Shown here piece by piece: positions 1 to 5,366 of a stretch of DNA of 7,521 nucleotides; within the stretch, counting starts at the first letter, position 1, and the number at the start of each line of letters is the position of its first letter. Where the stretch lies: NCBI GenBank assembly GCA_947475645.1, contig CANJNU010000035.1, positions 1 to 7,521 of the forward strand, written 5' to 3'. This stretch comes from Bacteriovoracaceae bacterium (GTDB taxonomy: Bacteria; Bdellovibrionota; UBA1018). The position numbers and the translations under genes were made by a program. The notes beneath the pieces are model-generated. The model worked only from the letters and a program-made list of their open reading frames with translations. It was not told where the DNA came from and did not search any database.

Positions 1-206
1 CCGGGCTTTTTATGAAGCCGAACCCACTCTTTTAAGGCCGGAAACAACTCGGGGGCAAGCTGACACTCATCAATCACTGTACCCGAGGACCTCGAGTGTT
101 CGGCGACGAACTCGGAAGGACTTCCCCGAGCCCGGGCCAGGACGTTCGGGTCGTCGAGAGTCAGATAATTCTCGCACACTTTATCAGACTCTGTAAAATT
201 GAGCAT
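1..206 (-). pseudogene. 5'-truncated AAA_14/DUF4143-type ATPase fragment, running off the left edge
   Basis: Reading the minus strand from ATG at 206 gives 68 open residues that leave the window without a stop. From residue 13 they resemble the middle of the AAA_14 (DUF4143-associated) ATP-binding family: ENYLTLDDPNVLARAR (13-28), then TVIDECQLAPELFPALKEW (43-61), where VIDE matches the Walker B/IDE region. Family members normally carry about 40-60 residues before this point, including a P-loop (GxRxxGKT type). Here none exists: the frame is closed by TAA at 209-207, just before the ATG, and the methyltransferase gene ends at 243. No Shine-Dalgarno sequence precedes the ATG. I therefore read this as a 5'-deleted remnant rather than a functional ATPase. 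A shortened but expressed gene using ATG 206 or GTG 179 cannot be excluded. The downstream part, including any DUF4143 domain, lies outside the window. Confidence 0.62.
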
Positions 207-233
207 TTAGAGTTGCTGTTTTTACAGAGTCTG
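185..233. repeat. Perfect 14-bp inverted repeat with 21-nt spacer
   Basis: CAGACTCTGTAAAA at 185-198 is the exact reverse complement of TTTTACAGAGTCTG at 220-233. On the minus strand it begins nine bases after the methyltransferase stop codon (245-243), so it could act as a 3' hairpin for that operon. However, no T-tract follows the stem on either strand (minus: ATAAAG; plus: TCAAAACC), so it is not a standard intrinsic terminator. Its outer edge lies within about ten bases of where homology to the AAA_14 ATPase begins. It may instead be a recombination scar or a miniature-element remnant. No flanking target duplication is visible. Confidence 0.6.
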
Positions 234-248
234 TCAAAACCTCTAAAT
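205..248. repeat. Second, interleaved 8-bp inverted repeat
   Basis: ATTTAGAG at 205-212 pairs perfectly with CTCTAAAT at 241-248; the right arm contains the methyltransferase stop codon. The arms interleave with the 14-bp repeat: in minus-strand RNA the order is 248-241, 233-220, 212-205, 198-185. The two hairpins are therefore mutually exclusive or pseudoknotted. All four arms share a CTCT(GT)AAA-like core. An 8-bp repeat alone would be weak evidence; the interleaving and shared core make it worth recording. Confidence 0.4.
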
Positions 249-1247
249 TACCCGCAAAATCCAACCCTTCAAGTAGCGCTCCTGTGGACGCGAAAGCAGC
301 GTCGGAAATGTGTCAGGTTGGTCAATGCGCTCAAGCACTTCCAGCTGAACCCCCAACTTTTGAGCAGCCCCTAGCACTTGGGCCTGATAAGCGTCCCAAG
401 TCACATTCGCCGAGTTAATTGAGGTCACCAGCACTCCGCCCCGTTCAACAAGCTCGAGGGCTAAGGCGTGAAGCTTTTCAAGATCCTTTGCGGTCGAGAA
501 ATTACTTTTTTTGCCTCGTGAGCCTCGCGAGCCACGTGAGCCACGTGAGAATGACGGCGGATCTAAAATTACACAATCATACATTTGTTTTTCGCGCTTC
601 AGCCGGGGAAGCCATTCAAAAACGTCGCCCGAAATAAACCGCCCGCGATCTTCGGGCAGCTGATTGGCGATCCAGTTCTCTTGCGCCCAAGCCACCGTCG
701 ACTTCGACAGATCTAAAGTCGTTACATGGGCTGCGCCTGCATTTCCACAAGTGACCGAAAGACTTCCGGTGTAAGCGAAGGTATTCAGCACTCGCCAACC
801 CTGTGCTCGATCTTTTAACCAAGCCCGAAGCGGCGAATGATCCATAAACAGTCCCGGATGCCTGGCTCCCATCATCTGAATCAAGTAACTTCCACCCACT
901 TCGCGCGCTAAAAACCGCTCTTCGGGAGGCTGACCGTGAAGAATTTTAGGAAGCGCTGGAACCCCTTGCTCGGGGCGCCCCAAACCCACCACCGACCGGG
1001 CATTTTTGGAAACGCAAAATCGAGTCAGTTCCTCAAAAATAGAAACCGTGTTTTTTGAGTCTTCCCACTGAGTGATCCAATAGTGATCTTGAAATCGATC
1101 GACTGCCCAAAACTGAAGAGGCCCTCGCCCCTCACCCGCGCCGTGAAATACGCGACAGGCCTCGAGCTGCCGAAAGACTCCTCGTTCTTCGCGCCATTGC
1201 CAGGCCCGGTTTAAATCTTCGTGAAACTCTTTTTGAGTGGCTGTCAT
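243..1247 (-). CDS. Class I SAM-dependent methyltransferase, COG1092/RlmI-RlmK-like (probable rRNA methyltransferase)
   Basis: Predicted 334-residue cytoplasmic enzyme transferring methyl from S-adenosylmethionine to RNA, probably a cytosine or guanine base of 23S rRNA by family analogy. Visible motifs: GLFMDHSPLRAWL (132-144), the counterpart of the family's tGxxLDqRxxR segment; motif I VLNTFAYTGSLSV (153-165); the acidic DLSKSTVAWAQENW (179-192), which would contact the SAM ribose; GDVFEWL (207-213); and motif IV LDPPSFS (228-234). The N-terminal PUA domain of RlmI is not recognisable, and the protein is shorter than the roughly 396 residues of E. coli RlmI. ATG 1247 is chosen because it overlaps the upstream RluA-like stop as ATGA, implying translational coupling. 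An in-frame ATG at 1271 would add eight residues. A tandem SRG insertion follows motif IV. Family assignment is firm; the exact target base is unknown. Confidence 0.88.
   Translation of the reverse strand: MTATQKEFHEDLNRAWQWREERGVFRQLEACRVFHGAGEGRGPLQFWAVDRFQDHYWITQWEDSKNTVSIFEELTRFCVSKNARSVVGLGRPEQGVPALPKILHGQPPEERFLAREVGGSYLIQMMGARHPGLFMDHSPLRAWLKDRAQGWRVLNTFAYTGSLSVTCGNAGAAHVTTLDLSKSTVAWAQENWIANQLPEDRGRFISGDVFEWLPRLKREKQMYDCVILDPPSFSRGSRGSRGSRGKKSNFSTAKDLEKLHALALELVERGGVLVTSINSANVTWDAYQAQVLGAAQKLGVQLEVLERIDQPDTFPTLLSRPQERYLKGWILRVI
514..549. repeat. Four tandem 9-bp units inside the methyltransferase gene (SRG repeat)
   Basis: Plus-strand units CCTCGTGAG, CCTCGCGAG, CCACGTGAG and CCACGTGAG (514-522, 523-531, 532-540, 541-549) encode SRG-SRG-SRG-SRG on the minus strand at protein residues 234-245. 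This is immediately after the catalytic DPPSF motif. Unit length is a multiple of three, so copy-number change keeps the frame. Confidence 0.85.
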
Positions 1248-1870
1248 AAAACAGATTTTCTTTCTTGGCATCGAAACGCCTCAACCCAAGACTGAAAGTC
1301 TTCGGGCCACTGCGCTTCAAACTTTTCTCCAGTCGGTAGCTCAAGGCGTGCAGCGTGCAAGGCCACACGCGGCACAGAAACTCCGGCCCACTCTTTTTTT
1401 CCGCCATAAGTGGGGTCACCCAAAAGGGGGCATCCCTGCGCAGCCAAGTGCACACGAATTTGATGGCGTCTTCCGGTTTGAGGATAAGCACGCCCCAAAA
1501 ATGCGCCCTGAAACGATTCTTTGCTCTCGACTTGAGTTAACGAGGCAAGCCCTTTGACCGGCGAGGACACTCGGCACACCGGCATGGGCAAAGCCCCCTC
1601 AGCCAAAAATTCGTAGGTTTTTTTAACTCGGTGCTTCTCAAACCACTGACAGGCTTCGCGATGCGCCTCGGGGGTTTTCGCAAAGAGCAGCACCCCACTG
1701 GTTTCGACATCTAATCGATGGACCACCCAAAGTTTTTGACCCACCTCAACCTCGACCCTCGACTGAACCACGGGAAGTGGCACCGCGCCAGGGGCCGTAC
1801 GGCCTGGAATGGTTAACCACCCCGCAGGCTTATTTACAATCATCCATCGATCGGTCTGAGCAAGAAGCAT
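1244..1870 (-). CDS. RluA-family pseudouridine synthase (no S4 domain)
   Basis: Isomerises specific uridines to pseudouridine in rRNA or tRNA. With ATG 1870 the product has 208 residues. It opens with MLLAQTDRWMIVNKPAGW, the usual start of the RluA catalytic fold. Then come HRLDVETSGVLLFAKT with the catalytic aspartate in HRLD (about residue 54), KKTYEFL, and the family signature GRRHQIRVHLAAQGCPLLGD. No S4 RNA-binding domain is present, as in short RluA/TruC-type enzymes, so the target site cannot be named. An in-frame ATG at 1933 would give 229 residues, but it overlaps the divergent gene's start codon and adds 21 residues not expected for the family. TTG at 1879 is another possibility. Its TGA stop overlaps the methyltransferase ATG by four bases, so the pair forms an operon devoted to RNA modification. 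Confidence 0.9.
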   Translation of the reverse strand: MLLAQTDRWMIVNKPAGWLTIPGRTAPGAVPLPVVQSRVEVEVGQKLWVVHRLDVETSGVLLFAKTPEAHREACQWFEKHRVKKTYEFLAEGALPMPVCRVSSPVKGLASLTQVESKESFQGAFLGRAYPQTGRRHQIRVHLAAQGCPLLGDPTYGGKKEWAGVSVPRVALHAARLELPTGEKFEAQWPEDFQSWVEAFRCQERKSVL

Positions 1871-1931
1871 TTGCGTCAAAGGTAAACTAGATCCTTTTGT
1901 CAAACAACCTTTTCTGATATTTGCGGGTGAC
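1871..1931. promoter_or_regulatory. Divergent intergenic spacer, presumed promoters for the RluA-like and SRPBCC-like genes
   Basis: This is the only space from which both the leftward RNA-modification pair and the rightward small gene can be transcribed. The minus strand carries a perfect TTGACA (1903-1898), but no acceptable -10 lies 16-18 bases downstream. The plus strand has TTGTCA (1897-1902), again without a well-spaced -10. Promoter presence is inferred from gene arrangement, not from a convincing consensus. Confidence 0.35.
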
Positions 1932-2546
1932 ATGAAAAACTACTTCAAGCTTTTTGCTTTCGTGATCGCACTGGTGGGCGCCACTCTTTGGCTTGGCCGC
2001 GAACCCAATAGCGATTTAGTTTTTGATCGCACCGTACCCATTACCGTTTCCGTTCATGTCATCGAACGTGCACTTGGCGAAATTCCTTTCTGGCAGAGGT
2101 GGTTTCATGGAGTAGGAAAAGTTGAGCGCATCGATATGTTCGAACGTCCCATGGCTGGGCCCGAGCAGACCCCCGAAAAGGGAGCCCTGATTCGCTTCCT
2201 GGTTGACCCAAAAAAGGGCCCCAGTCGGCGATTTTTCATTCTTGCCGAGGTCACCGAATACATCCCTCATCAAAAGATCGGGTTACGATTAAAAGACGAT
2301 CGCTCTGGAAAACTTTCGCGACTTTTTAGCCAAGTAAATTGGAATCTCGAAATTATTCCCGCCGAAGGAAAACGCCCCGCACTTCTTCATGGAAGTGCCG
2401 TAGCGCGCACCCACACCTTTCGCGCTCGTTTTTGGGGAAGACTCGCCGAGCGAATCTTAATGAATCAGGTTTATCTGCCGGACTTAATTACCTTGGCCGA
2501 ATTTGCTCTTCAACCCATCGAAGAGGCGCCGCCCTCTGCCTATTAA
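1932..2546 (+). CDS. SRPBCC/START-like fold protein with N-terminal membrane anchor
   Basis: The 204-residue product has a lysine-containing N-terminus and one hydrophobic stretch (about 5-21, ending GATLWLG). This fits an uncleaved signal anchor; there is no lipobox cysteine. The remainder resembles an SRPBCC (polyketide-cyclase/START-like) fold: a first strand TVPITVSVHVIERAL (34-48) after the anchor, middle strands ending in VTEYIPHQKIGLRL (107-120), strands NWNLEIIP and LLHGSAVARTHTF, and a long C-terminal helix (RILMNQVYLPDLITLAEFA, 174-192). The fold builds a hydrophobic ligand cavity, but no ligand or reaction can be inferred. The ATG overlaps a competing minus-strand ATG in CATG (1931-1934), and the ribosome-binding site is weak. 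Its TAA shares bases with the opposing gene's TAA. Secreted or membrane-associated location is likely; fold assignment is moderate and function unknown. Confidence 0.72.
   Translation: MKNYFKLFAFVIALVGATLWLGREPNSDLVFDRTVPITVSVHVIERALGEIPFWQRWFHGVGKVERIDMFERPMAGPEQTPEKGALIRFLVDPKKGPSRRFFILAEVTEYIPHQKIGLRLKDDRSGKLSRLFSQVNWNLEIIPAEGKRPALLHGSAVARTHTFRARFWGRLAERILMNQVYLPDLITLAEFALQPIEEAPPSAY
2543..2546. other. Shared stop codons of convergent genes (TTAA)
   Basis: The plus-strand TAA (2544-2546) and the minus-strand TAA (2545-2543) overlap in the palindrome TTAA. The two convergent genes therefore overlap by four bases, and neither has a terminator before entering the other's coding region. Confidence 0.9.
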
Positions 2547-3868
2547 GCAGCGCGAACCTCGGGCACCGAATCAGCTTCATTTCCTTCTTCTTGCACCCAA
2601 GTGGCAATGGGTCGCCAACCCGCTAGGGTGGAGTGTTCGCATACCCAGGCGTCTTCAGGCACCCAACCTCTTAATCCTGCTTGCTTCAACGCTTCTGCTG
2701 TAAAAGGCCCTTCAATTCTTGCCTTCAAAGCGGCCGATTCGGGTGAGAAAATCCAGAAACTTCGGCCTTCGTCGGATTGAATCGGCAGTTCAGAGAAAAC
2801 GGTACTCTGCGCGAGTGGCTCTTCATTTTGCTTCTCGCCCACTTCATTTTGCTTCTCGCCCGCTTCATTTTGCTTCTCGCCCGCTTCGGTTGCAAGGCGC
2901 ACCATCGAATCAAAGTCAATTTCTTGCGAAAAAAGCATCTCTGCAATCTTGGAAGCTACAAATGGACCCAAAGTCTGATTTCCATTTTTAACCCACCACT
3001 GCACGGGCACCACTTCAGTCGAGGCGGGCAATACTACTCGTTTCTGTCGCCTTTTACTCTGTCGTCTGCCACCCAAAAAAATACCCGCCGCCAAAAGAAG
3101 CAGCATCACACCCGCTCGAATCTTTTTTTCCCAATTCACCCCCGTCGAGGCTTCTACTGCAACGCGAAACCAGAGGTCGAAATCCTTAAGCGCCACGAGC
3201 CCCAAATCCGAATCGTTCGGAACCTTTACGGGTACGTTGGGGTCAGACCACCAATGAACTTGCCTTGCTTGAAATTCATGCACCAGTTGCTGCCGTTCGC
3301 GCAAATCGATGAGCGGGAATGCCGCCAGATCGACGTGCCCAAAAACCACTCGCTCGCCCATGGGCGTATCGAGTGTGGTGGAGATGGAGAGAACACGAGC
3401 TTGAGGATTATTCGTTTTCTCGAAAATAAAACTTTTCTTTCGGTTCGACACAAGAGCAAGGCGCTTCGAATAATCAGACGGCAACCGCTGCCAACGACTG
3501 GCCTCATCGGTGCTTACGTTTTGCGACCAGCCCGAAAAATCCGAGTTCAAGCCCCTCCATTGTGGATTGCCATTCGAAAAAATGGCTACATCACCCATTT
3601 CTGGAATCGCAGGCTGAAAATGAAAAAACGAGGGACTCCAGGCGTTCGATTCAACATTTCGGGTGGCTACTTCCGAGATCGCACGTACGGCCTGCTGTAG
3701 AAAATACTGCGCATTTTGCGGGGAACCCGAACTCTTGGGGCGAGCCCCGGGTACCTCAGAGAAATCGAAAAGTTGAAAGAGAAGTACTCCAAAAAGTACA
3801 CAAAGGGCTCCCGTACCGAGTACGAGTGCCGAAGGATTAATCTTCCATATTCGAGAGACCGTCTTCAT
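2543..3868 (-). CDS. Two-TM membrane protein with extracytoplasmic domain and tandem GYF_2-like cytoplasmic domains
   Basis: The 441-residue product has TM1 at about 13-34 and an extracytoplasmic region 35-248 of unknown fold, tryptophan-rich in places. TM2 lies at about 252-267, followed by the basic stretch RRQSKRRQKR, which places the C-terminus in the cytoplasm. Residues 289-325 (VQWWVKNGNQTLGPFVASKI, then EIDFDSMV) match the GYF_2/DUF4339 pattern WxxxNGxxxGPF. A second, more diverged copy spans 371-424 (FWIF, then EGPFTAEALKQAGL and GWRPI). The two are joined by an EAGEKQN triplicated linker (328-348). GYF_2 modules are usually protein-interaction domains, so a sensing or scaffolding role is plausible but unproven. 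No kinase, GGDEF or other output domain is present. ATG 3868 begins MKTVSR with no clear Shine-Dalgarno sequence. It is monocistronic and convergent with the SRPBCC-like gene, with no terminator room between. Confidence 0.78.
   Translation of the reverse strand: MKTVSRIWKINPSALVLGTGALCVLFGVLLFQLFDFSEVPGARPKSSGSPQNAQYFLQQAVRAISEVATRNVESNAWSPSFFHFQPAIPEMGDVAIFSNGNPQWRGLNSDFSGWSQNVSTDEASRWQRLPSDYSKRLALVSNRKKSFIFEKTNNPQARVLSISTTLDTPMGERVVFGHVDLAAFPLIDLRERQQLVHEFQARQVHWWSDPNVPVKVPNDSDLGLVALKDFDLWFRVAVEASTGVNWEKKIRAGVMLLLLAAGIFLGGRRQSKRRQKRVVLPASTEVVPVQWWVKNGNQTLGPFVASKIAEMLFSQEIDFDSMVRLATEAGEKQNEAGEKQNEVGEKQNEEPLAQSTVFSELPIQSDEGRSFWIFSPESAALKARIEGPFTAEALKQAGLRGWVPEDAWVCEHSTLAGWRPIATWVQEEGNEADSVPEVRAA
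2822..2887. repeat. Three tandem 21-bp units encoding EAGEKQN repeats
   Basis: The plus-strand unit TTCATTTTGCTTCTCGCCC plus two bases recurs at 2822-2842, 2843-2863 and 2864-2884. The copies are nearly identical, differing at one base (A/G at the penultimate position). On the minus strand they encode (E)AGEKQN, AGEKQN and VGEKQN in the linker between the two GYF_2-like domains. Near-identity at synonymous positions points to recent slippage or expansion. Confidence 0.9.
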
Positions 3869-3926
3869 AAGAAACTGATCGGAAATTGCTGAAGAATTTT
3901 AGAGGAAAAAGGGCTAGAATCAGCTT
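3869..3926. promoter_or_regulatory. Divergent promoter region for the GYF_2 membrane protein and the murF operon
   Basis: These 58 bases separate two divergent start codons. On the plus strand TAGAAT (3915-3920) is a good -10 hexamer six bases before the murF ATG, so transcription could start at or next to the ATG and give a leaderless mRNA. No -35 match sits at normal spacing. On the minus strand TAAAAT (3901-3896) is a good -10 candidate for the GYF_2 gene, predicting a leader of about 20 bases; its -35 (GCTGAT) is poor. Both assignments are inference from hexamers. Confidence 0.42.
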
Positions 3927-5366
3927 ATGGGACTTACTTTCGATTTTATCGTCAAAAATTTGTCAACCACGCGTTCGCAAATCTTCTCAAAATTACCGGC
4001 AAATTTTGAATTTACGGCCATGACCACCGATTCGCGCAAAGTTACGCCGGGCTGTCTTTTTGTAGCTCTTGTGGGTGAGAAATTCGACGGCCACGATTTT
4101 CTTCAGCAAGCGATTGACGCCGGTGCTGCAGGATTGATTTGCCGAGACGGCTCGCTGCTGAATCCCGGATTAAGCTCACTTGCCGTATTTTGGGTAAAAG
4201 ACAACGCCGGCACTCTCAATGCTTACCGTGAATTGGCTTACGCATGGAGAAAGCAGTTTACCCTTCCCGTAGTTGCTGTTGCGGGCAGTGTTGGAAAAAC
4301 AACCACCAAAGAACTGTTGTCGGCCCTGCTTCGGGGCCGTTGGGAAAAGGTACTCAAAACCGAAGGAAGCCAAAATGGTTTCGTCGGCATTCCGATGACT
4401 CTGCTTGAGCTTCGCCCCGAGCATGGTGCCGCAGTAATCGAAGTTGGAATTGACGAGGTCGGATCAATGATTCCGCATCTCGACGTCGTTTGCCCCGATG
4501 CGTCGCTATTAACTGCGATTGCAGCCGAACACTTAGAGAAATTAATCGACCTACCCACCGTGGCACGCGAAGAAGGCTTTGCACTCAGCCAAGTGGCCGA
4601 ACGACAAGGGCTCGTTGCCATCTCGCTTGACGATCCTTGGATTGCGCCCCACTGGAAGTCTTTGGGAAAAATTTGTAAGGTAGGCTACACACTTCACTCA
4701 GAAACCGCTCAAAAAGCGCTCGAACATGCTTTTGGAGCTCCGATTCTGACTGGAAAACTCATGGACGCAAATACACTAAGAGTTTCAGGCTTCCCTACCG
4801 GAGATGAGACTTACACGCTTCCCCTGCCCGGAAAACATAACGCCGCAAACTTTTTGGCCGCACTGGCCCTCGCAACGGGCTTGGGCCTTACTCCGCAAGA
4901 ACTCAAGAAGGGCCTAGCTACATTCGTAGGGGCATCTGGAAGGTCAGAGCTTCGTACCCTAAAAAGCGGCACCCCCGTGGTTTGCGATTACTACAACGCA
5001 AGCCCCGCTTCGATGGAAGCCGGACTTGAAATGTTAGCCGACGTGGCGAGAGCCAAAAAGAGCAAGAGTCTGTGGGCCTGTTTAGGCGACATGCTGGAAC
5101 TGGGCCCGCTCGAAGAAGACTTTCACCGGGCCTTAGCCCCCTCTCTTCAGCGCCTCAATATTCAAAACGTGCTCCTTTTCGGCCCCCGCATGAAGGCTCT
5201 TTTAGACGAGCTGAAAAAACAGAACTTTTCGGGCCAAGTGAATCATTTTAATTCGCACGAAGAGCTGGCGGCGCAGCTTACTCGGGGAATTCAGCCGAAC
5301 GATGCAATTCTGATTAAAGGCTCGCGCGGAATGCGAATGGAGAAGGTGTGGGAGCAAATTCAATGA
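3927..5366 (+). CDS. murF: MurF, UDP-N-acetylmuramoyl-tripeptide--D-alanyl-D-alanine ligase
   Basis: Cytoplasmic ATP-dependent ligase adding D-Ala-D-Ala to UDP-MurNAc-tripeptide, the last soluble step of peptidoglycan precursor synthesis. At 479 residues the length is normal. Order: N-terminal UDP-binding domain with TTDSRKVTPGCLFVALVGEK (33-52); central ATPase with P-loop GSVGKTTTKE (120-129), KTEGSQNGFVGIPMTLLEL (144-162), the acidic EVGIDEVGSM (172-181) and KHNAANFLAALALA (303-316); and C-terminal domain with SGRSELRTL (337-345), CDYYNASPASMEAGL (353-367), GDMLELG (387-393) and ILIKGSRGMRMEKVW (461-475). Several usually conserved positions are altered: the common GNxNN becomes GSQNG, GPAHLE becomes AAEHLE, and YNANP becomes YNASP. 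The neighbours are not the mur/fts cluster, so this could be a relocated sole MurF or a paralog. It is first in the operon, with only a weak AGGG 13 bases before ATG, and it overlaps the next start as ATGA. Confidence 0.93.
   Translation: MGLTFDFIVKNLSTTRSQIFSKLPANFEFTAMTTDSRKVTPGCLFVALVGEKFDGHDFLQQAIDAGAAGLICRDGSLLNPGLSSLAVFWVKDNAGTLNAYRELAYAWRKQFTLPVVAVAGSVGKTTTKELLSALLRGRWEKVLKTEGSQNGFVGIPMTLLELRPEHGAAVIEVGIDEVGSMIPHLDVVCPDASLLTAIAAEHLEKLIDLPTVAREEGFALSQVAERQGLVAISLDDPWIAPHWKSLGKICKVGYTLHSETAQKALEHAFGAPILTGKLMDANTLRVSGFPTGDETYTLPLPGKHNAANFLAALALATGLGLTPQELKKGLATFVGASGRSELRTLKSGTPVVCDYYNASPASMEAGLEMLADVARAKKSKSLWACLGDMLELGPLEEDFHRALAPSLQRLNIQNVLLFGPRMKALLDELKKQNFSGQVNHFNSHEELAAQLTRGIQPNDAILIKGSRGMRMEKVWEQIQ
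5350..5354 (+). promoter_or_regulatory. Shine-Dalgarno site for the Sua5-type gene, inside murF
   Basis: GGGAG ends eight bases before ATG 5363. It fixes that start over the in-frame GTG at 5348, which would lie upstream of the site. It is the clearest ribosome-binding site in the window. Confidence 0.7.

Noticed and set aside
185..233. Rho-independent terminator for the methyltransferase operon
   Set aside because: The stem is perfect, but no T-run follows it on either strand and the 21-base loop is long; it is kept as an inverted repeat only.
96..374. Plus-strand open frame of 92 codons at the left edge
   Set aside because: It overlaps the ATPase fragment and the methyltransferase 3' end on the other strand, and its translation shows no recognisable domain.
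1898..1903. Perfect TTGACA on the minus strand as a -35 box for the RluA-like gene
   Set aside because: No -10-like hexamer is found 16-18 bases downstream (the sequence there reads TTTGAC), so the match is probably fortuitous.
1931..1933. ATG at 1933 as start of the RluA-like gene
   Set aside because: It would leave no room for a promoter between divergent genes and add 21 residues ahead of the usual RluA beginning; ATG 1870 fits the family better.
2822..2884. Possible CRISPR array from regularly spaced repeats
   Set aside because: The copies are contiguous with no spacers and are in-frame coding repeats.
2777..3700. Plus-strand 307-residue open frame opposite the GYF_2 membrane protein gene
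   Set aside because: It lies wholly antisense to a better-supported gene. Its leucine/phenylalanine-rich repeat (ILLLARF) is only the reverse reading of the 21-bp repeats, and the rest resembles no family.
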